From positions 1 to 5,529 of the forward strand of contig WJKG01000311.1 in the NCBI GenBank assembly GCA_014729205.1: 5,529 nt of DNA. The letters are read 5' to 3'. Of this stretch, positions 1 through 5,442 are shown piece after piece. The DNA comes from a candidate division GN15 bacterium. Lineage in GTDB: Bacteria > Zixibacteria > MSB-5A5 > GN15 > FEB-12. Position numbers and translations under genes: made by a program. The notes beneath the pieces were generated by a model. That model made no database searches. It saw only the letters and a list, made by a program, of their open reading frames with translations, and had not been told where the DNA came from. Every line of letters starts with the position of its first letter. Position 1 is the first letter of the stretch.

Positions 1-426
1 CTCTACCGGTCACTCGAGATGGTGGCACAGGTGGCCTTCTGGGAGGAGTTCGGGTGCTCGACTACCAAGTTTCCGGTGAAGAAGCTGGATGCGAAAGTGC
101 AGAGGGTGTTGTTTTCAGACTGCGACGAGCTGAGTGTCGTGGACATTGGGTCCCGCAAGGCCTTCAGGGTGCTGGAGATGATTGGTCACGAACGGGGGAA
201 GAAGTATGTCGAAAATGACAAGCACTTCAGAGACGTGCTTGAGAGAAGGAATCAATCGATTCTGGCCCACGGGACTGTAGCACTTGATGACGAGGCCTTT
301 GCCAGGCTGTACGGTTACATCACGGGAGCCTTCGAGCTAATGCCCGAGATCGAGTTCTCGAAGTTGGACTTCGCCTCGGTATTCACTCTTGGCATGGAGT
401 ACCTGGAGATGCTTGTTGATGATTGA
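1..426 (+). CDS. C-terminal part of a Cas02710/Csm6-like CRISPR-associated HEPN ribonuclease (5' end outside window)
   Basis: The frame is open to the left window edge, so this is the last 141 residues of a longer protein. An ATG at 19 exists but is probably internal, because the codons before it read L-Y-R-S-L-E and join smoothly to the following M-V-A-Q; an 'LYR-LE--AQ' helix is typical of the family. The key motif is R-N-Q-S-I-L-A-H-G, with Arg coded at 247-249 and His at 268-270. This fits the R-x4-6-H signature of HEPN RNases, with the usual polar Asn after Arg. In the Cas02710 (TIGR02710/PF09670) and Csm6/Csx1 groups, such a domain follows an N-terminal CARF domain that senses cyclic oligoadenylate made by the type III complex, and it then degrades RNA in the cytoplasm. 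The CARF part is not visible here, so activation by cyclic nucleotide is inference. The 8-nt overlap with cas6 supports both the operon and the CRISPR assignment. I am fairly sure of the family and less sure of the exact subgroup. Confidence 0.75.
   Translation, partial: LYRSLEMVAQVAFWEEFGCSTTKFPVKKLDAKVQRVLFSDCDELSVVDIGSRKAFRVLEMIGHERGKKYVENDKHFRDVLERRNQSILAHGTVALDDEAFARLYGYITGAFELMPEIEFSKLDFASVFTLGMEYLEMLVDD
405..408 (+). promoter_or_regulatory. Ribosome binding site that decides the cas6 start
   Basis: GGAG lies 10 nt before the ATG at 419, inside the end of the upstream gene. An in-frame TTG at 389 would give a product 10 residues longer, but those extra residues (A-W-S-T-W-R-C-L-L) are only the upstream gene read in another frame. 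The ATG at 419 is therefore the better start. The overlap with the upstream stop (424-426) suggests translational coupling. Confidence 0.55.
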
Positions 427-1378
427 ACCGAGTCCGCTTAGGTTGGCCGCAGTGCAAGTAACGGCGGTCGTGGAGCGCCCGATCTGGTGGCAGTCGTTTC
501 CGGGGAGCGTGATCCACGGCGTGCTGGGGCACCGGCTGAAGCTGGGTTCGTGTGTGGTGCCACACCGCAACTGTAAGCGCTGCTATCTGGTGCACGACTG
601 TGCTTACGGTCAGTCGTTCATCTCGCCGGTACCCGAGGATTCTGAGCGCATGCGGCAGTATCCGCAGACACCGCATCCGATTCAGCTGGCGGTGTTTCCC
701 TGGGAGGAACAGCGACTATTGCCGGGGTCGGAATTGACGATAGCGCTGACGCTGTATGGCTGTATGTCCGGGAGTTTGCTCAAGATACTGCTGGCGCTAC
801 ACGATGCTCTCAGCGGCGGCGTAGGGCGTGCTGAGCGGGGCGAACGGGGGACGGCCCGGATGTTGGCCGTGACAGATCGGGTTACAGGTCGGCGGTATGA
901 CTGGATGGACCTACAGCGATCGTATACGCCTCCGGCAGAGCCGATCGTGTTGGGCTCGCTCGGCAATGGAGATCAGCCGCGAGATATTGAGATAGAGTTC
1001 AAGACCCCTGTGCGATTGCGTACTGGCGGCAGGATGAACTTCGAGCCGACATTGCCGGACCTTGTTTCGAACCTGAGCCGCCGGCTTGCCAACCTGGAGT
1101 ATTTCTTCGGCGATGGAGACTGTGTGATCAACCGTGGGGAGGTGTTGGATCAGGCGTCTGAGGTTGCGGCCAAGATCGATGTCGCTAAGGTGCCGGGGAT
1201 ACGATACTCAGCCCGGCAGAAGACGACAGTGGCGGTGTCAGGGTTTGTGGGCCGGGTGCGCGTCCCGGCGTGCCCTGCTGAACTGGCGCGTGTCCTTGAG
1301 CAGGGGCAGTACACGGGACTTGGCAAGGGTACCACGATGGGGTTGGGGTGGATAGAGGCTGTGCATCGGACCGAGTAG
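419..1378 (+). CDS. cas6: CRISPR pre-crRNA processing endoribonuclease Cas6 (RAMP superfamily)
   Basis: This 319-residue protein is predicted to cleave CRISPR precursor transcripts within the repeats to yield crRNAs. Features match the larger Cas6 family with the PF10040 C-terminal domain. Near the N terminus, 'FPGSVIHGVLGHRLK' (27-41) matches the conserved L/F-x-G-x-x-x-G-x-L-G segment. It is followed by a four-cysteine cluster (C45, C52, C55, C61, then A-Y-G), which probably binds a metal or stabilises the fold. A glycine/arginine stretch G-G-V-G-R lies near 133. A central strand 'FKTPVRLR' (194-201) precedes the helix with R-R-L-A-N-L (221-226). The C-terminal glycine-rich loop T-G-L-G-K-G-T-T-M-G-L-G (299-310) is the RAMP hallmark. 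Length is normal for this group. Catalytic residues vary in Cas6 and I cannot assign them; H33, H38, H59 and H129 are candidates only. The gene overlaps the HEPN gene by 8 nt and is the last cas gene in this direction; the next gene is convergent. No array follows directly. Confidence 0.9.
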   Translation: MIEPSPLRLAAVQVTAVVERPIWWQSFPGSVIHGVLGHRLKLGSCVVPHRNCKRCYLVHDCAYGQSFISPVPEDSERMRQYPQTPHPIQLAVFPWEEQRLLPGSELTIALTLYGCMSGSLLKILLALHDALSGGVGRAERGERGTARMLAVTDRVTGRRYDWMDLQRSYTPPAEPIVLGSLGNGDQPRDIEIEFKTPVRLRTGGRMNFEPTLPDLVSNLSRRLANLEYFFGDGDCVINRGEVLDQASEVAAKIDVAKVPGIRYSARQKTTVAVSGFVGRVRVPACPAELARVLEQGQYTGLGKGTTMGLGWIEAVHRTE

Positions 1379-1408
1379 CCACAGCTATGACTTTGCAGCC
1401 TCGTAGTT

Positions 1409-1600
1409 ATGTCAGTATTGCGCCCATTTGGGTTTGGATCGCCCGGACTTGTGATCGATGATACAGAATTGAAGAGAAGCTCCGAGCCATTGTATGGCTT
1501 GAGTGACTGGGTTATAGTACGAGTAGCCGCAGTAGCATACAAGAATGGTGTCACATCAGACTGTCTGTGCAGTATGCTCGCCTCCTTACAAGCGGTGTGA
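1409..1600 (+). CDS. Doubtful small open frame, 63 codons, unknown
   Basis: An ATG-initiated frame runs from 30 bp after the cas6 stop to a TGA that directly abuts the last base of the convergent kinase gene. The product has an ordinary composition, with L-V-I-D-D-T near residue 14, Y-G-L-S-D-W around 29-34, a hydrophobic V-I-V-R-V-A-A-V-A stretch, and two cysteines near the C terminus. There is no convincing ribosome binding site before the ATG (the preceding bases are CGTAGTT), and I recognise no family. It may be a chance open frame, a small hypothetical gene, or the leftover of a larger gene. The L-V-I-D-D-T segment vaguely recalls DDE transposases, but this is far too weak to call. Confidence 0.2.
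   Translation: MSVLRPFGFGSPGLVIDDTELKRSSEPLYGLSDWVIVRVAAVAYKNGVTSDCLCSMLASLQAV
1483..1501. repeat. Small hairpin in the cas6/kinase junction, possible weak terminator
   Basis: CGAGCCAT and ATGGCTTG pair around a 3-nt TGT loop: 6 perfect base pairs (AGCCAT/ATGGCT), plus a G-U and a C-G at the base. It lies between two convergent genes, where a terminator is expected. No T-run follows on the plus strand, and on the minus strand only a pyrimidine-rich stretch (GAGCTTCTCTTC) follows, so terminator function is uncertain. Confidence 0.25.
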
Positions 1601-3964
1601 CTACTGCAGGATTGTCTCGATCTTGCTCAATAAAGTCTGAGCGCGGTAGGGTTTGCGAAGGTAACCGGCCGGGGAGAGCCCGGCAAGCTTGTTCTCCAAC
1701 TCGGCTACTCGCAGCCCGCTGCAAATGAGAACCTTGACGCAGCTATTGATTCGCTTCAGCTCTTTGAGGACTTCCTCGCCACCCATCAGCGGCATCGTCA
1801 TATCGAGCACTACCGCTGCGATCTGGTCGACCAGCGAGCGGTACCTCTCCACTGCTTCGAGACCATTGCGCGCGACGTGAACTTCGTATCCAGCCCGTCG
1901 GAGAATGGTGCTGCCAAGCTCGCGCACGACGGAATCATCATCGACCAGCAGTATGGCCCTCCGGCGGGTCGAGGACGTCCCCGTGTCGGTACTGGCGGTG
2001 CAGTTGTCCAATTCCAGTTTGTTGGGCACTTTCACGGCAACAGGAAGATAGATGCGAAAACAACTTCCCACCCCGGGTTCGCTCTCCACTTTCAAGGCGC
2101 TCTTGTGCTCCTTGATGATCTGCAGGATGGAAGCCAGGCCGAGCCCTCGACCTTCCGGTCGGGTCGTGAAGAAGGGATCGAAAATCCTGGCAATGGTCTC
2201 ATCGGTCATGCCACGACCAGTGTCACTGATTTCGACGAGGGCGTACGAGCCAGGCAGTAACTGCTTACCGTAGTGGCACGTATCGAGTTCCTGTTGGGAG
2301 ATCTCCAGGACGTCAGTACGAACCGTAATCACACCCCTGTTTGCGGTTAATGACTGTGATGCATTCGTCAGGAGATTCATGATGATCTGCTGGATCTTGA
2401 TACGGTCAGCCTTGATGACTACCGGACTTGATGAAAGCCGACGCCGAAGCGTCGCTCCTTTGGGCAGCATTGTCTCAATGACTCGTGCCGTATCATCCGC
2501 CAGCTGTGAAAGGTCAAACTCGTTTGTTCGAAGGTGTCCCTTGCCGACATGCGCCAGCATCTGATCAATGAAGCCAGCGGCGCTTTCAGTGATATGGACT
2601 GTGCGCTCGAGACGCTCTCTTATTTCGGAATCTGCTGGCAGATCATCAAGCGCGATATTGACATTCCCCAGTATAGCGGTGAGCATGTTACTCAAATCGT
2701 GAGCCAAGCCACCAATCATCAGGTGGAGCGTTTCCTGCTCGCGACATTTCGTCAGTTCCACAAGTAGTCGCTGCTGTTCGCCGATCGTGTCACGAATCTC
2801 GGTGATGTCGCGGTTGACAGTGCGACGGCCCGCGAATTCATGATCGACATCATAAACAGGGTGACAGCGATGCTCTATCCACTTAAGGGTGCCATCTTTG
2901 GTCATAATCCTGAACTCGATACTATGTGGCTCGTCGTCCTTGAGTTGTTCTGTGAAATGCTGGAGTACCTTCACGCGATCGTCCTCGTGTATGATTTCGA
3001 AGAAGAGTTGTGGCCGGTCGGCGAACTCCTCGATGTCATAACCTGTGACCTTCATGCACGCCGGGGACATAAGGCGGATGTCGCCCCAGGGCCCACGACA
3101 AAATTCCCAATCCTGGGTCGATTTGGTCACCAGGTCGTAGGGCAATTCATTGTTCGAACTCTCCGAGTGCAGTCGGCTACCTATTATGGAGGCGATCGAC
3201 CAGAGGCTGTCTCCGTCGGTATCACTCCATCGGTGTGACTGACTGGTGTGGAACATGGCGATGAGGCCGGAGACCCGGTCCCGTTGGCGGATGGGAGCAA
3301 GAAGAAACGACGCGATCCCAAAACGGTCCAGCGATGCGTGCACGGTTGCCGGCAGATCGAGATCGGCCCCGCTCAGAACGGTGTCACCGGTGGAACAGAT
3401 TGATGTTAGGTGACCCGTCATCCAGCCACGAACGGACTCAAAATGGAGCGGGCCCTGCTGGTCTTTCGGCCAGTGAAGGCAAATTCTCCTGATCGGCTCT
3501 GGCAGCGTGGGATCATCGGCAGTCACCACGGTTGCACTGGTAGCGCCACTCGCTCGGGCCAGGCTGCCAAGGACGAGAGGCACCTGAGTCAGCCAGTCGT
3601 TCCTGTGCAGCAGGTGTTGGACCGCGGTCCGTACAGCCTGGGTATTGCGGCTATTGGTGTCTTGCGTATCGTCGCCCGAACCACCCTCGCTGTTACGACT
3701 ATCGTGCCGAGCGTACGTGTCCGGGGATTGGCAGTTCGAAGGGGGGTAATGCCATGCCCCTAAACGGCAGGACAAATCCACGAGTGAGTACTCCGGTCGG
3801 AGGCTAATGAGTACAGCCAGCACTACCAAGAACAGTGCCAGCAAGCCGTTAAAAGCTAATAGGCCTGTCGTAACCGTCGTTGCCTCACAGGTGGCTTGGG
3901 TCACAAGCAAGGTAACAGACAAAGCGGCGATACCAATCGCGCTTGTGCAGGTTGCCGTTTTCAT
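1601..3964 (-). CDS. Membrane-anchored hybrid sensor histidine kinase (2 TM, GAF, PAS, HisKA, HATPase, REC)
   Basis: This 787-residue kinase should autophosphorylate on His and pass phosphate to its own receiver or to a partner regulator. Two hydrophobic segments lie at about 8-26 and 33-54, joined by a very short loop, so there is almost no periplasmic sensor. A polar linker (about 75-110, rich in S, N, D and G) follows. A GAF-like domain spans about 112-268. A PAS/PAC domain spans about 280-390, with V-T-G-Y (306-309) and the PAC ending in N-R-D-I-T-E-I. The H-box is G-L-A-H-D-L-S-N-M-L with H422. The ATPase has the N-box with N530 and N534, D-T-G-R-G (581-585), F-D-P-F-F-T-T (595-601) and G-R-G-L-G-L (605-610). 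The REC domain is at about 669-787 with acidic D675/D676, acceptor D721, S749 and K771. All catalytic residues are present. Only the start at 3964 keeps both TM segments, and in-frame stops lie just upstream; its ribosome binding site is weak. No HPt gene is visible. It is divergent from the REC-XRE regulator, its likely but unproven partner. The ligand is unknown. Confidence 0.93.
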   Translation of the reverse strand: MKTATCTSAIGIAALSVTLLVTQATCEATTVTTGLLAFNGLLALFLVVLAVLISLRPEYSLVDLSCRLGAWHYPPSNCQSPDTYARHDSRNSEGGSGDDTQDTNSRNTQAVRTAVQHLLHRNDWLTQVPLVLGSLARASGATSATVVTADDPTLPEPIRRICLHWPKDQQGPLHFESVRGWMTGHLTSICSTGDTVLSGADLDLPATVHASLDRFGIASFLLAPIRQRDRVSGLIAMFHTSQSHRWSDTDGDSLWSIASIIGSRLHSESSNNELPYDLVTKSTQDWEFCRGPWGDIRLMSPACMKVTGYDIEEFADRPQLFFEIIHEDDRVKVLQHFTEQLKDDEPHSIEFRIMTKDGTLKWIEHRCHPVYDVDHEFAGRRTVNRDITEIRDTIGEQQRLLVELTKCREQETLHLMIGGLAHDLSNMLTAILGNVNIALDDLPADSEIRERLERTVHITESAAGFIDQMLAHVGKGHLRTNEFDLSQLADDTARVIETMLPKGATLRRRLSSSPVVIKADRIKIQQIIMNLLTNASQSLTANRGVITVRTDVLEISQQELDTCHYGKQLLPGSYALVEISDTGRGMTDETIARIFDPFFTTRPEGRGLGLASILQIIKEHKSALKVESEPGVGSCFRIYLPVAVKVPNKLELDNCTASTDTGTSSTRRRAILLVDDDSVVRELGSTILRRAGYEVHVARNGLEAVERYRSLVDQIAAVVLDMTMPLMGGEEVLKELKRINSCVKVLICSGLRVAELENKLAGLSPAGYLRKPYRAQTLLSKIETILQ

Positions 3965-4145
3965 GGGGTCGGAACTTTCGCCTTACTACTTTCCTAAAAC
4001 TGTACTGCGCCTGCCCGGACGTGCCTGATGTGCCTTCTGTGAGGTAACCGTTTGGCACTAAGCCCCCCTCTGACAGCCTCGAGTCCGCGCATCAACACCC
4101 TTACAATGCTGCATCGGTAGAATGCAAACAAGTTTGAACAGTATT

Positions 4146-4151
4146 TATAAT
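4146..4151 (+). promoter_or_regulatory. Candidate -10 element for the response regulator
   Basis: A perfect TATAAT lies in the most AT-rich part of the divergent intergenic region. The correctly spaced -35 position (about 4123-4128, TGCAAA) is poor, and a TTGAAC at 4134-4139 is too close. Use of this element would give a leader of roughly 190 nt before the regulator start. The overlapping opposite-strand sequence TATAAA (4149-4144) could serve the kinase, also with a poor -35. Confidence 0.25.
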
Positions 4152-4245
4152 GTTTTTCAGATAAGGGCTGTACACGTCAGTCATCATGTCCTATCTTGTA
4201 TGAAGGTATTGGGGAAGTGTATGCACGGGATTCTCGGGGTTTTTG

Positions 4246-4275
4246 TTGACCGACTCAGCCTTCTTTAGCTTGTAT
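4246..4275 (+). promoter_or_regulatory. Candidate sigma-70-like promoter for the response regulator
   Basis: TTGACC (5 of 6 to the -35 consensus) is followed after 18 nt by TTGTAT, a weak -10 (3 of 6). TATACG at 4273-4278 is a better match but 21 nt away, which is too far. The position, about 70 bp before the regulator start, is reasonable. Confidence 0.25.
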
Positions 4276-4318
4276 ACGGGACTTTCCTGCAATGGGTGGG
4301 AGTCGCCTCCACGTGTAC
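4272..4318 (+). promoter_or_regulatory. Potential stem-loop in the response regulator leader
   Basis: GTATACG (4272-4278) can pair with CGTGTAC (4312-4318) with one G-U. Inside, GTGGGAG (4296-4302) can pair with CTCCAC (4307-4312) with a bulged G around a TCGC loop; the two stems share base 4312. The element ends 16 nt before the ribosome binding site. It could be an mRNA fold affecting translation or just an imperfect DNA palindrome. Confidence 0.2.
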
Positions 4319-4334
4319 CTCGCTCCTTATGAAG

Positions 4335-4338
4335 AGGA
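4335..4338 (+). promoter_or_regulatory. Ribosome binding site of the response regulator
   Basis: AGGA within AAGAGGAAA lies 9 nt before the ATG at 4348. A second in-frame ATG at 4354 is 15 nt away and so is the less likely start. Confidence 0.6.
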
Positions 4339-4347
4339 AACTGCGGC

Positions 4348-4956
4348 ATGAAAATGACCGAACGATCCTTGAAGGTCCTTGTGATTGATGATGACCCTGA
4401 TGTCGGGCAGTTTCTGACAGAGTTCCTTTCTCGGCGGGGATATTCGGTTACCGTTATCAGTGATCCGGAAAAGGCCCTTGAGGCCCTGAGTACGGAGATG
4501 TTTCAGATTGTGTTGCTTGATATAGTAATGCCCAAGCTCGATGGCCTTGAGGTGCTAAAACGAATTCGTCAGAACGATTCCGATATTTGTGTGATTATGC
4601 TCTCTGGACATCCGACATTCGAGCGGGCTGTACAGAGTTTCAAGGACAAAGCGTTTGATTTCATCACCAAGCCATTCGAGATCAATGATCTCACCAGCGT
4701 CCTGGAAAGAGCGGCTGAGCACTACGGGTTTGTGTCCGACCTGAGCGATCGCGCCTGCAGACAGATTGCAGAGAAGATCAAGGATAGCCGTCAGCGTCTC
4801 AGTCTGAGCATGAGACAACTGGCAAGCCGGGCAGGAATATCGCCATCGCTGGTTTATCAGATCGAGCATTGCCAGACGACGCCTTCATTGACGACCGTCT
4901 GCCGACTGGCGGTGGCGCTGGGGCTGAGGCTGGAGGATCTATTCGAGGGTTTATAG
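4348..4956 (+). CDS. Response regulator with receiver domain and XRE/Cro-type DNA-binding output
   Basis: This 202-residue cytoplasmic regulator is predicted to change its DNA binding on phosphorylation. Residues about 8-122 form a complete REC domain: acidic D14/D15, phosphoacceptor D58 in L-L-D-I-V-M-P, S86 in M-L-S-G-H, and K108 in I-T-K-P-F. A helical linker (about 115-140) leads to an XRE-family helix-turn-helix at about 138-199. It contains S-M-R-Q-L-A-S-R-A-G-I-S-P-S-L-V-Y-Q-I-E, where S-P-S-L-V-Y-Q-I-E is the recognition helix, then T-P-S-L-T-T-V and L-A-V-A-L-G-L for the closing helices. This HTH resembles the XRE-cupin regulators but has no cupin, so REC takes the place of the sensory domain. 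Typical REC partners are OmpR-, NarL- or NtrC-type outputs, so this pairing is uncommon. It is divergently placed to a hybrid kinase, the probable signal source (inference). Palindromic sites nearby (4994-5002, 5392-5427) are possible targets. Confidence 0.92.
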   Translation: MKMTERSLKVLVIDDDPDVGQFLTEFLSRRGYSVTVISDPEKALEALSTEMFQIVLLDIVMPKLDGLEVLKRIRQNDSDICVIMLSGHPTFERAVQSFKDKAFDFITKPFEINDLTSVLERAAEHYGFVSDLSDRACRQIAEKIKDSRQRLSLSMRQLASRAGISPSLVYQIEHCQTTPSLTTVCRLAVALGLRLEDLFEGL

Positions 4957-5102
4957 AAGAAGTCATTGTTCCCCGGCCGATCTTGAGAACAAGGTTGACA
5001 ACGCGGGAACAAGTCGCTAAGCAACTGCTGTTTCTACCCGATATCAAGCAGCAGCTTGTGTCTTGCGTCGCTCAAGACGAATGACACAGTCTGGTTTTGA
5101 AG

Positions 5103-5271
5103 GTTCAATCGCAGTTGATTGAACTGCAGCGCAAGCTGACCGGGATCATCATCGGAATCTCCACTGCCAACTGAATCCGATGCTGCCGTGCCGAGCTTTG
5201 GGCACGGTTGCACTGGCATGTCACCAGTCGCAACGGTGATACAGCCGCGTGCTTCCCTGGCCTGTCCAGGG
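5103..5271. other. Cluster of five local hairpins, candidate structured RNA or regulatory region
   Basis: Five stems lie within 169 bp. (1) GTTCAATC (5103-5110) with GATTGAAC (5117-5124), 6-nt loop, perfect. (2) CATCGGA (5150-5156) with TCCGATG (5176-5182), 19-nt loop. (3) CCGTGCC (5186-5192) with GGCACGG (5201-5207), 8-nt loop. (4) GTTGCACTGG (5207-5216) with CCAGT-C-GCAAC (5224-5234), ten pairs with one bulged C and a 7-nt loop. (5) CCCTGG (5255-5260) with CCAGGG (5266-5271), 5-nt loop. This is dense for non-coding DNA. None is followed by a T-run, so they are not simple terminators. I recognise no known RNA family. The strand is unknown, since DNA inverted repeats fold on both strands. A chance origin cannot be excluded. 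Confidence 0.35.
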
Positions 5272-5391
5272 CTGCCTTGCTTACAGCGGGACATGGCTTG
5301 TTGAGGATGTTCGACTGGCCAGGTCAAGAAGTGAATCAAAAAGGTAAGGTATCTGATCTAATTGCCGAGTCTTTACAACGACGAAGGAGAG

Positions 5392-5427
5392 TGTTGACAG
5401 AGGTTGCACTGTGGAAATTTGTCAACA
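5392..5427. promoter_or_regulatory. Perfect 8-bp inverted repeat before the last gene, possible operator or mRNA hairpin
   Basis: TGTTGACA (5392-5399) and TGTCAACA (5420-5427) are perfect inverted copies with a 20-nt spacer. The right arm ends one base before the ribosome binding site of the gene at 5443. The left arm contains a consensus -35 (TTGACA, 5394-5399), but no acceptable -10 lies 16-18 nt further on. It could be a two-half-site operator for a dimeric or tetrameric regulator, for example the XRE regulator upstream, or an mRNA hairpin next to the ribosome binding site. Function is inference. Confidence 0.4.
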
Positions 5428-5428
5428 G

Positions 5429-5433
5429 AAGGA
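5429..5433 (+). promoter_or_regulatory. Ribosome binding site of the right-edge gene
   Basis: AAGGA lies 9 nt before the ATG at 5443, which selects that frame over the ATG at 5433 that overlaps the ribosome binding site itself. Confidence 0.55.
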
Positions 5434-5442
5434 TGATCAGGG

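Larger units (their letters stand above)
3965..4347. other. Divergent intergenic region between kinase and response regulator
   Basis: This 383-bp stretch has no plausible gene and is more AT-rich in its middle than the flanking genes. It must contain promoters for both divergent genes. Visible elements are a perfect TATAAT at 4146-4151, a TTGACC at 4246-4251 and a paired leader element at 4272-4318. I saw no convincing sigma-54 (GG-N10-GC) site and no long repeat. Confidence 0.6.
4957..5442. other. Gene-poor intergenic region with many inverted repeats
   Basis: This 486-bp stretch has no convincing gene. On the plus strand, a 33-codon run from a TTG at 4983 to TGA at 5082-5084 (protein-like segment T-T-R-E-Q-V-A-K-Q-L-L-F-L) lacks a ribosome binding site. 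On the minus strand, a 101-codon frame starts with TTG at 5339, also without a ribosome binding site, and has no recognisable domain. Near the regulator end, TTGTTC (4966-4971) and GAACAA (4987-4992) form a weak hairpin without a T-run. GAACAAG occurs twice (4987-4993, 5007-5013). GTTGACAAC at 4994-5002 is an odd palindrome. From 5103 on, the region is dominated by hairpins. Confidence 0.55.

Noticed and set aside
389..418. Upstream TTG start for cas6
   Set aside because: It adds ten residues unlike Cas6 N termini, drawn from the overlapping upstream gene. The ATG at 419 has GGAG at a usable distance.
1150..1554. Minus-strand frame of 134 codons across the cas6 end
   Set aside because: It is antisense to the conserved glycine-rich C-terminus of cas6. 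Its product is of low complexity in T, P and S, as expected for a reverse reading of a coding strand.
1379..1600. CRISPR array after cas6
   Set aside because: No direct repeats of 20-40 bp at regular spacing are present here or elsewhere in the window.
1877..2260. Plus-strand open frames of 127 and 132 codons (also 2840-3238) and of 117 codons (3410-3763) inside the kinase gene
   Set aside because: They lie antisense to intact, motif-rich kinase, PAS and GAF coding sequence, have no recognisable domains, and are explained as shadows of the real gene.
4041..4075. Sigma-54 promoter in the divergent region (TGGCAC near 4052)
   Set aside because: No GC dinucleotide occurs at the required 10-nt spacing after the GG, so the -12 element is missing.
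4966..4992. Terminator after the response regulator gene
   Set aside because: TTGTTC/GAACAA is a weak AT-rich 6-bp stem with a 15-nt loop and no T-run, so it is not a convincing intrinsic terminator.
5034..5339. Minus-strand 101-codon frame in the right intergenic region
   Set aside because: It has a TTG start without a ribosome binding site, no known motif, and runs through the hairpin cluster; there is not enough support to call a gene.
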